Source: JAFDVL01 sp043736395
GTDB lineage: Bacteria; Acidobacteriota; Blastocatellia; RBC074
Length of the DNA stretch: 26,683 bases
Reading direction: 5' to 3'
Assembly: GCA_043736395.1 (NCBI GenBank)
Contig: JAYTCQ010000276.1
Coordinates: 1 to 26,683 of the forward strand
Below are positions 18,177 through 26,300 of this stretch, piece after piece (the first letter of the stretch is position 1; each line of letters starts with the position of its first letter). Made by a program: the position numbers and the translations under genes. Below the pieces are notes generated by a model. That model was not told the DNA's origin and made no database searches. It worked only from the letters and a program-made list of their open reading frames with translations.

Positions 18177-18687
18177 TAGGCATTTGGGCGAATGCGGAGT
18201 GATATTTTACCAATCCTTTTCTGCCTCTGAGTGCTCCCGATGTAAGCTCAGCTACCATAAAGACATCATCAGGAACATTATACTCGCATCGAATACCTTT
18301 CGTTTGACCCGATATAAAACCAAAGCACGGATAGTATTTTGAGTGTCCGAGCACCACGACGACATCGTGTCCGAGGCGTCGGCATTCGTCTAATCCGGCA
18401 GTTACCAAAGCCGAGCCAACACCTTGATTTTGGTGATCAGGTAACACTGCCAATGGCGCAAGCCCCATAGCCATAAAGCTGGAATTTTCATCTTCTATCG
18501 AAACAGGGCTGAAAAAAATGTGACCGACAATCTGACTGGAAAGTTCTGCGACGAGTGAGATATATGGAATAGCGTTTTGTCGCAACGCATCAACCAAATT
18601 GGCTTCATTAGGCCTGTCGAAGGCTAATTCAATAATTCTATGCACAACTGAATAGTCAGCTGAGGATTCCATTCGAATCGTAACCAT
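18100..18687 (-). CDS. GNAT family N-acetyltransferase (YhbS-like)
   Basis: This is a 195-residue cytosolic acetyltransferase. The N-terminus MVTIRMESSADYSVVHRIIE and the acetyl-CoA site region LAVLPDHQNQGVGSALV (Q/RxxGxG type) are clear. VLGHSKYYPCFGFISG and the later DVFMVAELTSGALRG, VKYHSAF are typical of YhbS-like proteins. The substrate is unknown. ATG at 18687 is preferred to a TTG four codons earlier. In relatives I recall, the protein ends soon after the SAF motif, whereas here about 29 further residues follow. This extra tail runs 77 bases into the convergent ABC-F gene, as if the original stop was lost. brnA lies upstream on the same strand with a 63-base gap. Confidence 0.85.
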   Translation of the reverse strand: MVTIRMESSADYSVVHRIIELAFDRPNEANLVDALRQNAIPYISLVAELSSQIVGHIFFSPVSIEDENSSFMAMGLAPLAVLPDHQNQGVGSALVTAGLDECRRLGHDVVVVLGHSKYYPCFGFISGQTKGIRCEYNVPDDVFMVAELTSGALRGRKGLVKYHSAFAQMPTTDSTPLPTADTIPLTPFRFADIVH

Positions 18688-18750
18688 ACAATATTCCAAA
18701 ACTTTTCAGAAAAATAACCTGAATTACTAAATTTTGGCAGAGCATCAATG

Positions 18751-19005
18751 TTACGCAACGCGTTTCAATTCTTCCCGCACCACCCGACGTAACACTTTCT
18801 CAAGCGGTTCTTTTTTTCCTTGCATATAATTTCGTAACGCATCGTTAATGAGCGTCTGATAGCTTCCACCACCAGCTTCATCCACGGTCTCACGAAACCA
18901 TCCGAGAATGTCATCATCTAATCTGATAGTAATTCGCGTCTTACCTGAACTGGGCGGCACGATTGCGCCACGTCTGCCTTTGCTGAAATCATATTCTTTT
19001 TTCAT
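18751..19005 (-). CDS. brnA: BrnA-type antitoxin (ribbon-helix-helix)
   Basis: This 84-residue partner and neutraliser of the adjacent BrnT toxin also normally represses the operon. After a basic N-terminus (YDFSKGRRGAIVPPSSGK) comes TRITIRLDDDILGWFRETV, the beta-strand plus helix of a ribbon-helix-helix DNA-binding domain, followed by SYQTLINDALRNYM, typical of BrnA antitoxins. The C-terminal 20 residues are charged and helical. The start overlaps the brnT stop by four bases (ATGA), showing translational coupling in the toxin-first order usual for brnTA. Confidence 0.9.
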   Translation of the reverse strand: MKKEYDFSKGRRGAIVPPSSGKTRITIRLDDDILGWFRETVDEAGGGSYQTLINDALRNYMQGKKEPLEKVLRRVVREELKRVA

Positions 19006-19271
19006 AGGTCTTCGATGTATTGCCGACGTTCTGATGGTGTTGCCTGACGCGCTGAAATGACCCGAATATTCCTGTTACGAAATGTCCAGCTGACAACAAG
19101 AATACGTCCAAGAGAATCCGATCCGATTGTATTAAAGCGCTCTTCATCTGGAAAATCGTCATCAACTGTCAAAGCGAGTGAGTCTTCGAAGAGAGCAATA
19201 GTATCGGCAAAATCAACTTTATGCTTCCTAAGATTACCCGCCGCCTTTTGCGGATCCCATTCATATCCCAT
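19002..19271 (-). CDS. brnT: BrnT-type ribonuclease toxin
   Basis: This 89-residue toxin is of the BrnT family, RelE-like ribonucleases that block translation when free of antitoxin. The diagnostic N-terminus YEWDPQKAAGNLRKHKVDF is followed by DTIALFEDSLALTVDD, then LGRILVVSWTFRNRNIRVIS and ARQATPSERRQY, all in family order and at family length. It is the first gene of the brnT-brnA pair. No Shine-Dalgarno sequence is present; a TATAAT box lies seven bases before the ATG, so translation may start on a leaderless message. Free-standing pairs like this are common chromosomal accessories. Confidence 0.92.
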   Translation of the reverse strand: MGYEWDPQKAAGNLRKHKVDFADTIALFEDSLALTVDDDFPDEERFNTIGSDSLGRILVVSWTFRNRNIRVISARQATPSERRQYIEDL

Positions 19272-19278
19272 GCTTAAT

Positions 19279-19308
19279 ATTATATGTACAGATGTACACT
19301 ATCAGCAA
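19279..19308 (-). promoter_or_regulatory. brnTA promoter with embedded TGTACA operator
   Basis: On the minus strand TTGCTG (19303-19308) and TATAAT (19279-19284) are 18 bases apart. Between them lie two copies of the self-complementary TGTACA, at 19285-19290 and 19293-19298, separated by two bases. A dimeric ribbon-helix-helix repressor such as BrnA usually binds paired short repeats in the spacer of its own promoter, so these are the likely operator. Transcription should start at about 19272, at or beside the ATG. Confidence 0.65.
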
Positions 19309-19327
19309 GGGGCTAAACTACTTCACA

Positions 19328-21823
19328 CTAAAACAAGACATCAAAATCCAACCGAAATCTTCGTTTATTTTGTCCAAAAAATAATCCGAATTGCGGATCG
19401 GCGATATTGTTATGAACACTCGGCGGATTGAAATGATTGGTCAGATTGAACCCACTGACGGCGAAGCGCACAGAGTATTTATCATTGATTTTGAAGTCGC
19501 GGCGAACGCGGCTATCGAAGGCAAAAAAGCTCGGATAGCGCAGGCTGTTGGCGTTGGGTTTGCCCACGTATTTTTGCGCGGCATCAACGACAAAATAGGG
19601 CGAACCGCTACGGATTTCGAGCAACGGTGACCAGAATAATTTTGCCGGAAACTTGACGAATCCCCAGGCCAGAAAGCGGTGCGGAGTGTCCGCTGGCAAA
19701 TTTGAAAATTGATTGGGGCGGACGATTGGATAAGGAAAACTCCCCAGATAATTATTGAATTCATTGAGGTCGCCGCGTGATCGGCTGCGCACGTAGGACA
19801 AAAATAAATACTGATCTTCTTTCCATTTCATCTGCGAGCTGACTTCAAATTGATCGTAGCGGGATTTGCCTCCGCCGCCTAAAACTAAAGCATCTTTGCC
19901 CTCCACAACTTTAGGATTCACGATCAACAATCCTTGTGAATTACTCTTTTGATAATTAGCTCTGACGCGAAAATTCGTTGTGATCGGATGTTCGATTTCA
20001 ACCGTCAATGTTTCGGTGTAAGGCGCAAAATTTCCAGCTACATTGTTGGAGCGGATGAATGGCGTGCGTGTCGCTTCGGCTTGATCGGTAATGTTGTAGA
20101 AACGGCGTGGGCCGTCAATGACTAGACCGTCCGCGCCGTACGTTGAAACGATTTGGTTTGGATAATTGCTGAACGAATACGCATTCAACGGGACGCGATC
20201 ATAAAATAATCCGTAGCCGGCGCGAACAGCGGTTTTTTGATTGCCGAACGGAGTCCACGCAAAGCCAATGCGCGGTGCAAATCTAGCGGTTTCAGTGATG
20301 CCTTGCCGTTCCGCACGCAAGCCAATATCTACGGCAAAATTTTGAGAGACGACCCAGTGATCCTGGCCGAAGAAAGCGAGTTCAAGATCGCGGCGATTGT
20401 AGGGGGTGCCGTCAACAAATTCGATGCGTTGCAACAGGCGATTTTGCGCATCACGAATGTTGACTGGACGGGCAATGAATTGTCCGCGATTCATTGTCCG
20501 CGTGATGCCGCTGCCAATTTTTAAATTGTGAATTCCGGCGGCTTCTAATGGGCGAAGAGTGAAAATTTCCTGCCAATCAATCCGCGAAGAACGACGACCC
20601 TGTTCGTTAAAATAATTTCCAAAATTTCCTGTTGGCGTCAAATTCATTTCGTTACGACCTTGCCCCCAAACTCCCTGATGAGCGCGTTTGATGGCGATGG
20701 TGCTTTCCAATAAATTTGTGCCGAGCGTCCAACGATCAATGATGGTGCCGGTATAATCACGCGTCCTAAAATTTGGTGTAACAGGACGTTGATTGAAAAA
20801 ATCCAGATTAAAAAATTTCGATTGTCGTGGCGTAATATGAATCGTCCCGGTTAAGGAATGATTCGGAATCTCGATGTAATCAAGCTGCGTGAACGAATTG
20901 ACGGATTCGTTAATTGTTTCGTTATTCGGAAATGCCAGCGCCAGCACCCTGGCTTTTTTAATGGAATATTCGATGCCTTGCGATATGTATAATTTATTTT
21001 TGATAAGCGGGCCGTTGAAAACGATCCGCGGTGTAGCGTCCTTCAAGCCACGCAACTTACTGCGTAAATATCGAAATTCCGGCAGCGGATCGTTGAGCTC
21101 GAAATTCCATTTTTCACCGCCGCGTCTGGTTTCTACCGAGACGACTCCGGCTGTGAATCTGCCGTATTGCGCGAGAAATGGTGACTTGTAAACATTCAAA
21201 GTTTCGACGCTATCAACGGGAATTGTTAAGCCAAATTGTCCAGTCGCAGGATCAGTCACGTCCATTGAGTTCACAAGTAATGCGCTACGGTTTTCACCAC
21301 TTCCACTAATGCGAAGTTCGCCTTGATCGCTGCGAATAATTCCCGGAACTAGCGGCAGCGCATCCGTGACAGTGTTTGGTTTGATCGCCGTATTTTTCGC
21401 CTGTGTGCGGCTAATGTCCGTTGAAGTGCTCGCCCCCTGCTCAATCGGATTCACCGTCGCATTCGTGGCTGTCACATTAACCGCATCTGAAATATTGACC
21501 TTTGGGACCAACACGAATTCAAACGCCAAAGGCGTGCCAGTTTGAAACAAAACATCATCTTTGATGCGAGGTTCCAGACCTTCTTTACTGGCGCTTAGTT
21601 CGTAGGTACCTGAAAGTTGAGCGGTTACATTTACTTCACCCGTTTCATTGGTGATCGCTGAGGAAATTAATTTTCCATCCTTTTTTAATTCAACTCTGAC
21701 AGCAACAATTGGTTTGCCAGATTCATCAATGGCACTTACTTTAATCGAAGTTGGCTGTGCCAAAATCGAGATCGAAAATAAGAGCAAAAAAATAAGGATG
21801 ATGGTTATCCGTTGGTACTGCAT
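19328..21823 (-). CDS. TonB-dependent outer-membrane receptor with N-terminal CarboxypepD-reg-like domain
   Basis: This is an 831-residue outer-membrane transporter. The signal peptide (residues 1-22, IILIFLLLFSISILAQ) is followed by a carboxypeptidase-regulatory-like beta-sandwich (about 24-105, SAIDESGKPIVAVRVELKKD). The plug domain is at about 120-235 (NTVTDALPLVPGIIRSDQGE, VETLNVYKSPFLAQYGRFTA). A long beta-barrel ends in RFRLDFDVLF, with the terminal Phe needed for BAM insertion. No clear TonB box can be pinned down. The substrate is unknown; in this architecture it may be a siderophore, sugar or peptide. AGGAG lies eleven bases before the ATG. The gene is divergent from corA across 125 bases. 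The Ton motor at 8.6-11.3 kb is the nearest energy source. Confidence 0.9.
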   Translation of the reverse strand: MQYQRITIILIFLLLFSISILAQPTSIKVSAIDESGKPIVAVRVELKKDGKLISSAITNETGEVNVTAQLSGTYELSASKEGLEPRIKDDVLFQTGTPLAFEFVLVPKVNISDAVNVTATNATVNPIEQGASTSTDISRTQAKNTAIKPNTVTDALPLVPGIIRSDQGELRISGSGENRSALLVNSMDVTDPATGQFGLTIPVDSVETLNVYKSPFLAQYGRFTAGVVSVETRRGGEKWNFELNDPLPEFRYLRSKLRGLKDATPRIVFNGPLIKNKLYISQGIEYSIKKARVLALAFPNNETINESVNSFTQLDYIEIPNHSLTGTIHITPRQSKFFNLDFFNQRPVTPNFRTRDYTGTIIDRWTLGTNLLESTIAIKRAHQGVWGQGRNEMNLTPTGNFGNYFNEQGRRSSRIDWQEIFTLRPLEAAGIHNLKIGSGITRTMNRGQFIARPVNIRDAQNRLLQRIEFVDGTPYNRRDLELAFFGQDHWVVSQNFAVDIGLRAERQGITETARFAPRIGFAWTPFGNQKTAVRAGYGLFYDRVPLNAYSFSNYPNQIVSTYGADGLVIDGPRRFYNITDQAEATRTPFIRSNNVAGNFAPYTETLTVEIEHPITTNFRVRANYQKSNSQGLLIVNPKVVEGKDALVLGGGGKSRYDQFEVSSQMKWKEDQYLFLSYVRSRSRGDLNEFNNYLGSFPYPIVRPNQFSNLPADTPHRFLAWGFVKFPAKLFWSPLLEIRSGSPYFVVDAAQKYVGKPNANSLRYPSFFAFDSRVRRDFKINDKYSVRFAVSGFNLTNHFNPPSVHNNIADPQFGLFFGQNKRRFRLDFDVLF

Positions 21824-21948
21824 CTAAAGAAAATCTCCTGCTCATTGGGGGGAGTCAACAACTGTATTAACATATCTTAATTAACCTAGTAAATCTCTGA
21901 TAGTTTCGGGATTTAATTTTCATAATTCAATCAAACATCGCATTTAGA

Positions 21949-22950
21949 ATGCGGTTTAAGCTAAATTCGTTGCCTAAAATGATTTCGACACTAATTTTTA
22001 ATAAAACAGCAAAATCTTTCAAAAAGGTCAGCGATCCAAACAAAATTGCTGAACTAAAAGTAAATACGGACATTGTCCTGTGGGTGGATGTGACAAATCC
22101 TTCTGAGGCAGAATTTCAATGTCTGGAAAAGCAATTCGGGTTTCATCATCTGGCAATGGAAGATTGCCGAAACGCGCACCAGCGTCCCAAAATCGAAGAC
22201 TATCATGGCTATTATTTTCTAGTCCTTTACGATGCCAAGCTCAGCGAGGATGAAAAGCACCTTGAGTTACAGGAAATTGATATTTTCTTAGCTAAAGATT
22301 ACGTTGTCACAGTTCATAAAAAAGATTATCCGGCCCTGAGAGAAGTTGAATCGCAGTGGCGCAACTGGACGGATTTAGCTGAACATGGCGGAGGTTTACT
22401 TGCCTATTTAATTCTGGACGTTGTTGTAGATCGTTACTTTCCTATCTTGGATTCAATTTCAGATCGGATTGATGTGATGGAGGATGCCTTATTTGAAGCA
22501 ACCGACACTGCCGAGATAGAGGAAATTTTTCAGATTAAAAAACAATTACTAAAAATGCGGCGTGCGATCAGCCCACTCCGTGAAGCCCTGAATACATTAC
22601 TACGTCGAGAGCAGCCGATTTTTGCCCGTGAAATGCAATACTATTTTCAGGACGTTTACGATCATATCATTCGTGTTTCCGATATGATTGACATTACGCG
22701 CGACCTGCTGAGTTCAACTGTCGATATATATTTATCTATTCAAAGTAATCGGATGAACATGGTGATGAAACGGATGACAGCGGTATCTACAATCCTGATG
22801 ACAATGGCAATAATTCCTGGCATTTATGGGATGAATTTCGCGCGAATACCAGAATTACAATGGTTTAATGGATATTACTGGGCACTGGGTTTGATGTTGG
22901 TGGTGGGTACTGCGGAATTAATTTTCTTCCGACGAGTTAAATGGTTATAG
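21949..22950 (+). CDS. corA: CorA-type divalent metal channel
   Basis: This 333-residue inner-membrane protein takes up Mg2+ (also Co2+ and Ni2+ in some members) as a pentameric channel. The long cytosolic N-terminal part has the family's HHLAMEDCRNAHQRPKIEDY block and the stalk helix (RLLKMRRAISPLREALNTLL region). The two C-terminal spans flank the selectivity signature YGMNF (GMN at 294-296), followed by PELQWFNGYY and a basic C-terminus (RRVKWL). All parts are intact. The ATG at 21949 is quoted, but the ATG at 21979 (MISTLIF) matches the usual CorA N-terminus better, and neither has a Shine-Dalgarno sequence. The next gene is a large copper oxidase, with its own promoter in between. Confidence 0.92.
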   Translation: MRFKLNSLPKMISTLIFNKTAKSFKKVSDPNKIAELKVNTDIVLWVDVTNPSEAEFQCLEKQFGFHHLAMEDCRNAHQRPKIEDYHGYYFLVLYDAKLSEDEKHLELQEIDIFLAKDYVVTVHKKDYPALREVESQWRNWTDLAEHGGGLLAYLILDVVVDRYFPILDSISDRIDVMEDALFEATDTAEIEEIFQIKKQLLKMRRAISPLREALNTLLRREQPIFAREMQYYFQDVYDHIIRVSDMIDITRDLLSSTVDIYLSIQSNRMNMVMKRMTAVSTILMTMAIIPGIYGMNFARIPELQWFNGYYWALGLMLVVGTAELIFFRRVKWL

Positions 22951-23017
22951 CAGCCGTGCGATCAAAAAACTAATCATCAAATCCAATTCCTTCATTCCGG
23001 AAAGATTAGAAAGTGTC

Positions 23018-23046
23018 TTGACAGGAATACTTAGAACAGATATACA
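23018..23046 (+). promoter_or_regulatory. Sigma-70-like promoter before the copper oxidase
   Basis: A perfect TTGACA -35 (23018-23023) and TATACA -10 (23041-23046) are separated by exactly 17 bases. Transcription would start near 23053, leaving a 5' leader of about 258 bases before the oxidase start codon. This is the best promoter match I see in the window. Confidence 0.6.
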
Positions 23047-23052
23047 TCAGCC

Positions 23053-23310
23053 CTCCCCAAAAATTTGTTGTTAGAGCTTATGTTGAGATAGTTATGATTA
23101 ACGGTTGATTCAGCCTTCAACTTGTTGAGTTAGACATAAGCCATTTCTTATTAGCCTGCACTTTCAGGCTGGTCTGCATGAATTGAATGCCGACCTAATT
23201 TTCTTCAAGGTTAATCAGGCAAGAATTTCTATTGGCTAGATTTTTCTAGCCTGATCTGTGCGTTTAGCAATTAAGTAGTTCACGAAATATTACATCAGAG
23301 GAAATCCCGT
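23053..23310 (+). promoter_or_regulatory. Long structured leader of the copper oxidase gene
   Basis: The 360-base gap after corA has no gene. Downstream of the candidate promoter several pairings are visible. 23076-23083 pairs perfectly with 23134-23141 (eight pairs), enclosing a hairpin of 23104-23108 with 23117-23121. 23153-23158 pairs with 23165-23170. 23234-23240 pairs with 23245-23251 around a TTTT loop. The segment 23214-23220 is complementary to 23249-23255, which overlaps the last hairpin's right arm, so two folds exclude each other. This is the layout of a regulatory leader, but no known riboswitch class is recognised. A GAGGA Shine-Dalgarno sequence (23298-23302) ends it. Confidence 0.4.
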
Positions 23311-26300
23311 ATGACTCAGCCCAAGTCAATCTTTAGTTTTTCTGCGCTCACCCAAAAGAGCGTTGTAGTTAGCCTATTGGTGATTACTTTTGGCATAATT
23401 ACGGTTTGGGCAACTCCGCCCAAGCTCGTTCATTCCCAAAAATCAAAAGTCAGGAAACTAGTGACTGCTAAAGCAACGGAGTCCAAAAAGCGTCCGAACA
23501 AAGATTGCGATCAAGTTGTAAAAGCCGATGTCGTTGCATTGGAGCAACCGTACTTTTATAACCGATTTGGTTCGTTCAATCCTGACGGGTTGATGTTTGC
23601 CTTGCGCGAAGATGTGGTAGACAAGGACGGCAAGCTCCTTAAAGTGGACTGTGGCAGTAACGGCTGCGCTGAAGATGAAAATTATGTGGGAACAGCCAAG
23701 CTCCGTTCCGACAAACGCCCGCGTCCCTTAGTCCTGCGCGTAAACGAAGGCGATTGCTTACAAGTAACATTCACGAATCTCTTGTCATCCACTCCACCCA
23801 GCGGCGAAGCTTCCATTGAAGAAATAGATAAATCAAAGACCGGACAACGTCCGGTTGAAATGTCCGATGTGCCCATCTCACAGGACGCGCTGGCCACGCG
23901 TTATGCTTCGATGCACGTGAACGGATTGGAATATGTAACGGCTAACGGAATCAATTCTGATGGTACCAATGTAGGCATTAATACGCTCTCAATGGTCAAG
24001 CCGGGAGCGACTACGGTTTACACCTGGTACGGCAAAAAACAGGGCGGGTTTTTCTTTCATTCAATGGGCGCTCCCGTTGGTGGAGAAGGCAACGGCGGGC
24101 AACTTGATCTAGGATTATTCGGCTCAATCAATGTGCAGCCGAAAGGCTCGAAATGGTATCGGTCACAGGTGACGCACAATCAGATGAAGCAGCTGTATCA
24201 GCGCGAAGGTAAAGAGTATCGGGATAAAAGTACCGGGTTGCCATTACTCAGTTGCCGTTATCTGCTGCCGGATGGCAAAGAAGATACAGCAAAGATTAAA
24301 GCGTGCCAGGCTCAAATGAAGGCGAATTTCAATGGCAATGATTATTACGACACCTTCGATCAGGGACGCAAAGACCGGAAGATTCCGGTTCTCAACATTC
24401 TTTCTAAAGAAAATAAAATTGTTCATAGCGATTTGAACGCGATCATTGTGTACCCGCGTGATAACGATCACATGGGATCAGATGGGAGATGGAAGCCCTG
24501 TAAAACCGGCGATTCGGCAACACGATGCAATAATCCGTACCGTGAATTCACCGTCATTTTTCACGACGAGTTGAAAGGACAACAGGCATTCGCGGCACTC
24601 GAAGACGAAGCCTTTCCACCCAGTTATTTGAGAGAAGGAATGGGGATTAATTACGGCTCTTCGGGAATAGGCGCGCCGGTACTGGCAAATCGGATGCGGA
24701 TCGGCGCGGGTGCGGATTGTGAAGAATGCAAGCTGGAAGAATTCTTTCTTTCTTCGTGGGTGCAGGGCGATCCCGCGATGTTGGTCAAGCGAGATGCGCA
24801 GGGAAAGGTCAGCGAAAATCTTTATCAGGATGATCCATCTAATGTCCATCATTCCTATCTCGGTGATCAGGTCCGATTTGTGAACATGCATGCTGGCCCC
24901 AAAGAGACTCACGTTTTTCACTTGCACGCGCAGCAGTGGGAACAAGACAAGGAAATGAGTAATTCGGCGGTGCTGGATTCACAGACAATTTCTCCCGGCG
25001 CGACTTTCAGCTATGACATTTTGAATGGTGGAGCTGGTAATTTAAATCACACGGTAGGCGATTCAATCTTTCATTGCCATTTATATCCTCACTTCGCGCA
25101 GGGCATGTGGGAGCTGTGGCGCACGCACGATACGTTTGAAGACGGGACGCAGAAAAATTTCTTCACTGCTGTGAATTCAGGCGATGTGAATCCGTGCGGA
25201 AAATTCAAAGCGGATGGCAGCTTTGAACCTTGCGGACGAAATTTGCCGGACAAGGAAATTCAAGATGGAACGTTAACGCCTGCGCTCGTTCCGTTGCCGC
25301 TGATTGCGCTGCCTCCGATGCCGTCAGATAAATTTGGGGGCTACCCGTTTTATATTCCTGCAATGGCGGGGCATCGTCCGCCACAACCTCCAAATGATAT
25401 GGAATGCAATGATCCCGGTTGGAAGCCCTGGGACAAAAACGGCAATCCGCAAGCCTGCCAGGATGAAAACAACGGAGGACTCCCGCGACACATTATTGCG
25501 AAAGCCGAAGCCGTTGATTATCTCGCCTTTACACCGGGGCAGGATGCAGCGAAACGCGATTTGTACCAAAAAGAAATTGAAGAAGGCTTTCTGTCTCATC
25601 CTAAATGTTCAGTTGAAGATGAGAAGCTGGGAAAGTGCATTTCGAAATGCACACCGGAAAAACGCGCACAGGGTTTGTGTGATTTATTTGATTTAGGAAT
25701 TTCCACGAATATTGAAATTGCCGAACGTGTTAGCTCGGTGAATACCAACAAAAATAATCATTTTTCTTTAGCGCGAAAATTGGAAAAAGGTCAATTCGTT
25801 TTTCTGAATCCGTTGGGAGACAGTCACACGAATAAGTCGTATCAAGGCTGGGCTGCCAAGGCGATGCAGCGCGAACAAATTGCGATGAAAGTTCACGCAA
25901 ACCGATGGAATCCTATCACGCAAACTGATGTTCCCGGTGAGTCAGCTTCGGCTGACGTTCCAGCCACCGCAACTCCAAAATCGGAAGGTTACGAAAGCGC
26001 AGATCACACCGGAAAACACGAGCATGAATTCGGAAAATTAACAGCTCCGGCAAACAGTAAAAAAACCATTGAAAAAAATATTTTTGCCGTGAATGGACGT
26101 GATCCGATGCCGGGTGCGCCGTACGCTGATCCGTGTCCCGATTGGGTGAAAACCGGTGTTGATGAAAATGGCAAAGAGAAAGTGGAAAGAGTGGATACCC
26201 GCGTTTATCGCGGTGCTTATGTGCAATTTGATTTGACCGTTAACAAATACGGCTGGCACGATCCTCAAGCCCGCATCGCAGTTCTTGAAGAAGACGTAGC

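Noticed and set aside
18100..19308. Acetyltransferase plus brnTA as a mobile island
   Set aside because: No integrase, no flanking repeats and no tRNA; base composition looks like its surroundings by eye.
22951..23310. Known manganese riboswitch (yybP-ykoY type) before the oxidase
   Set aside because: I looked for its conserved loops and could not find them; only generic hairpins are seen.
25304..25696. Plus-strand frame of 130 codons inside the copper oxidase
   Set aside because: It is a shifted frame of the oxidase, which carries copper motifs and stays open on both sides.
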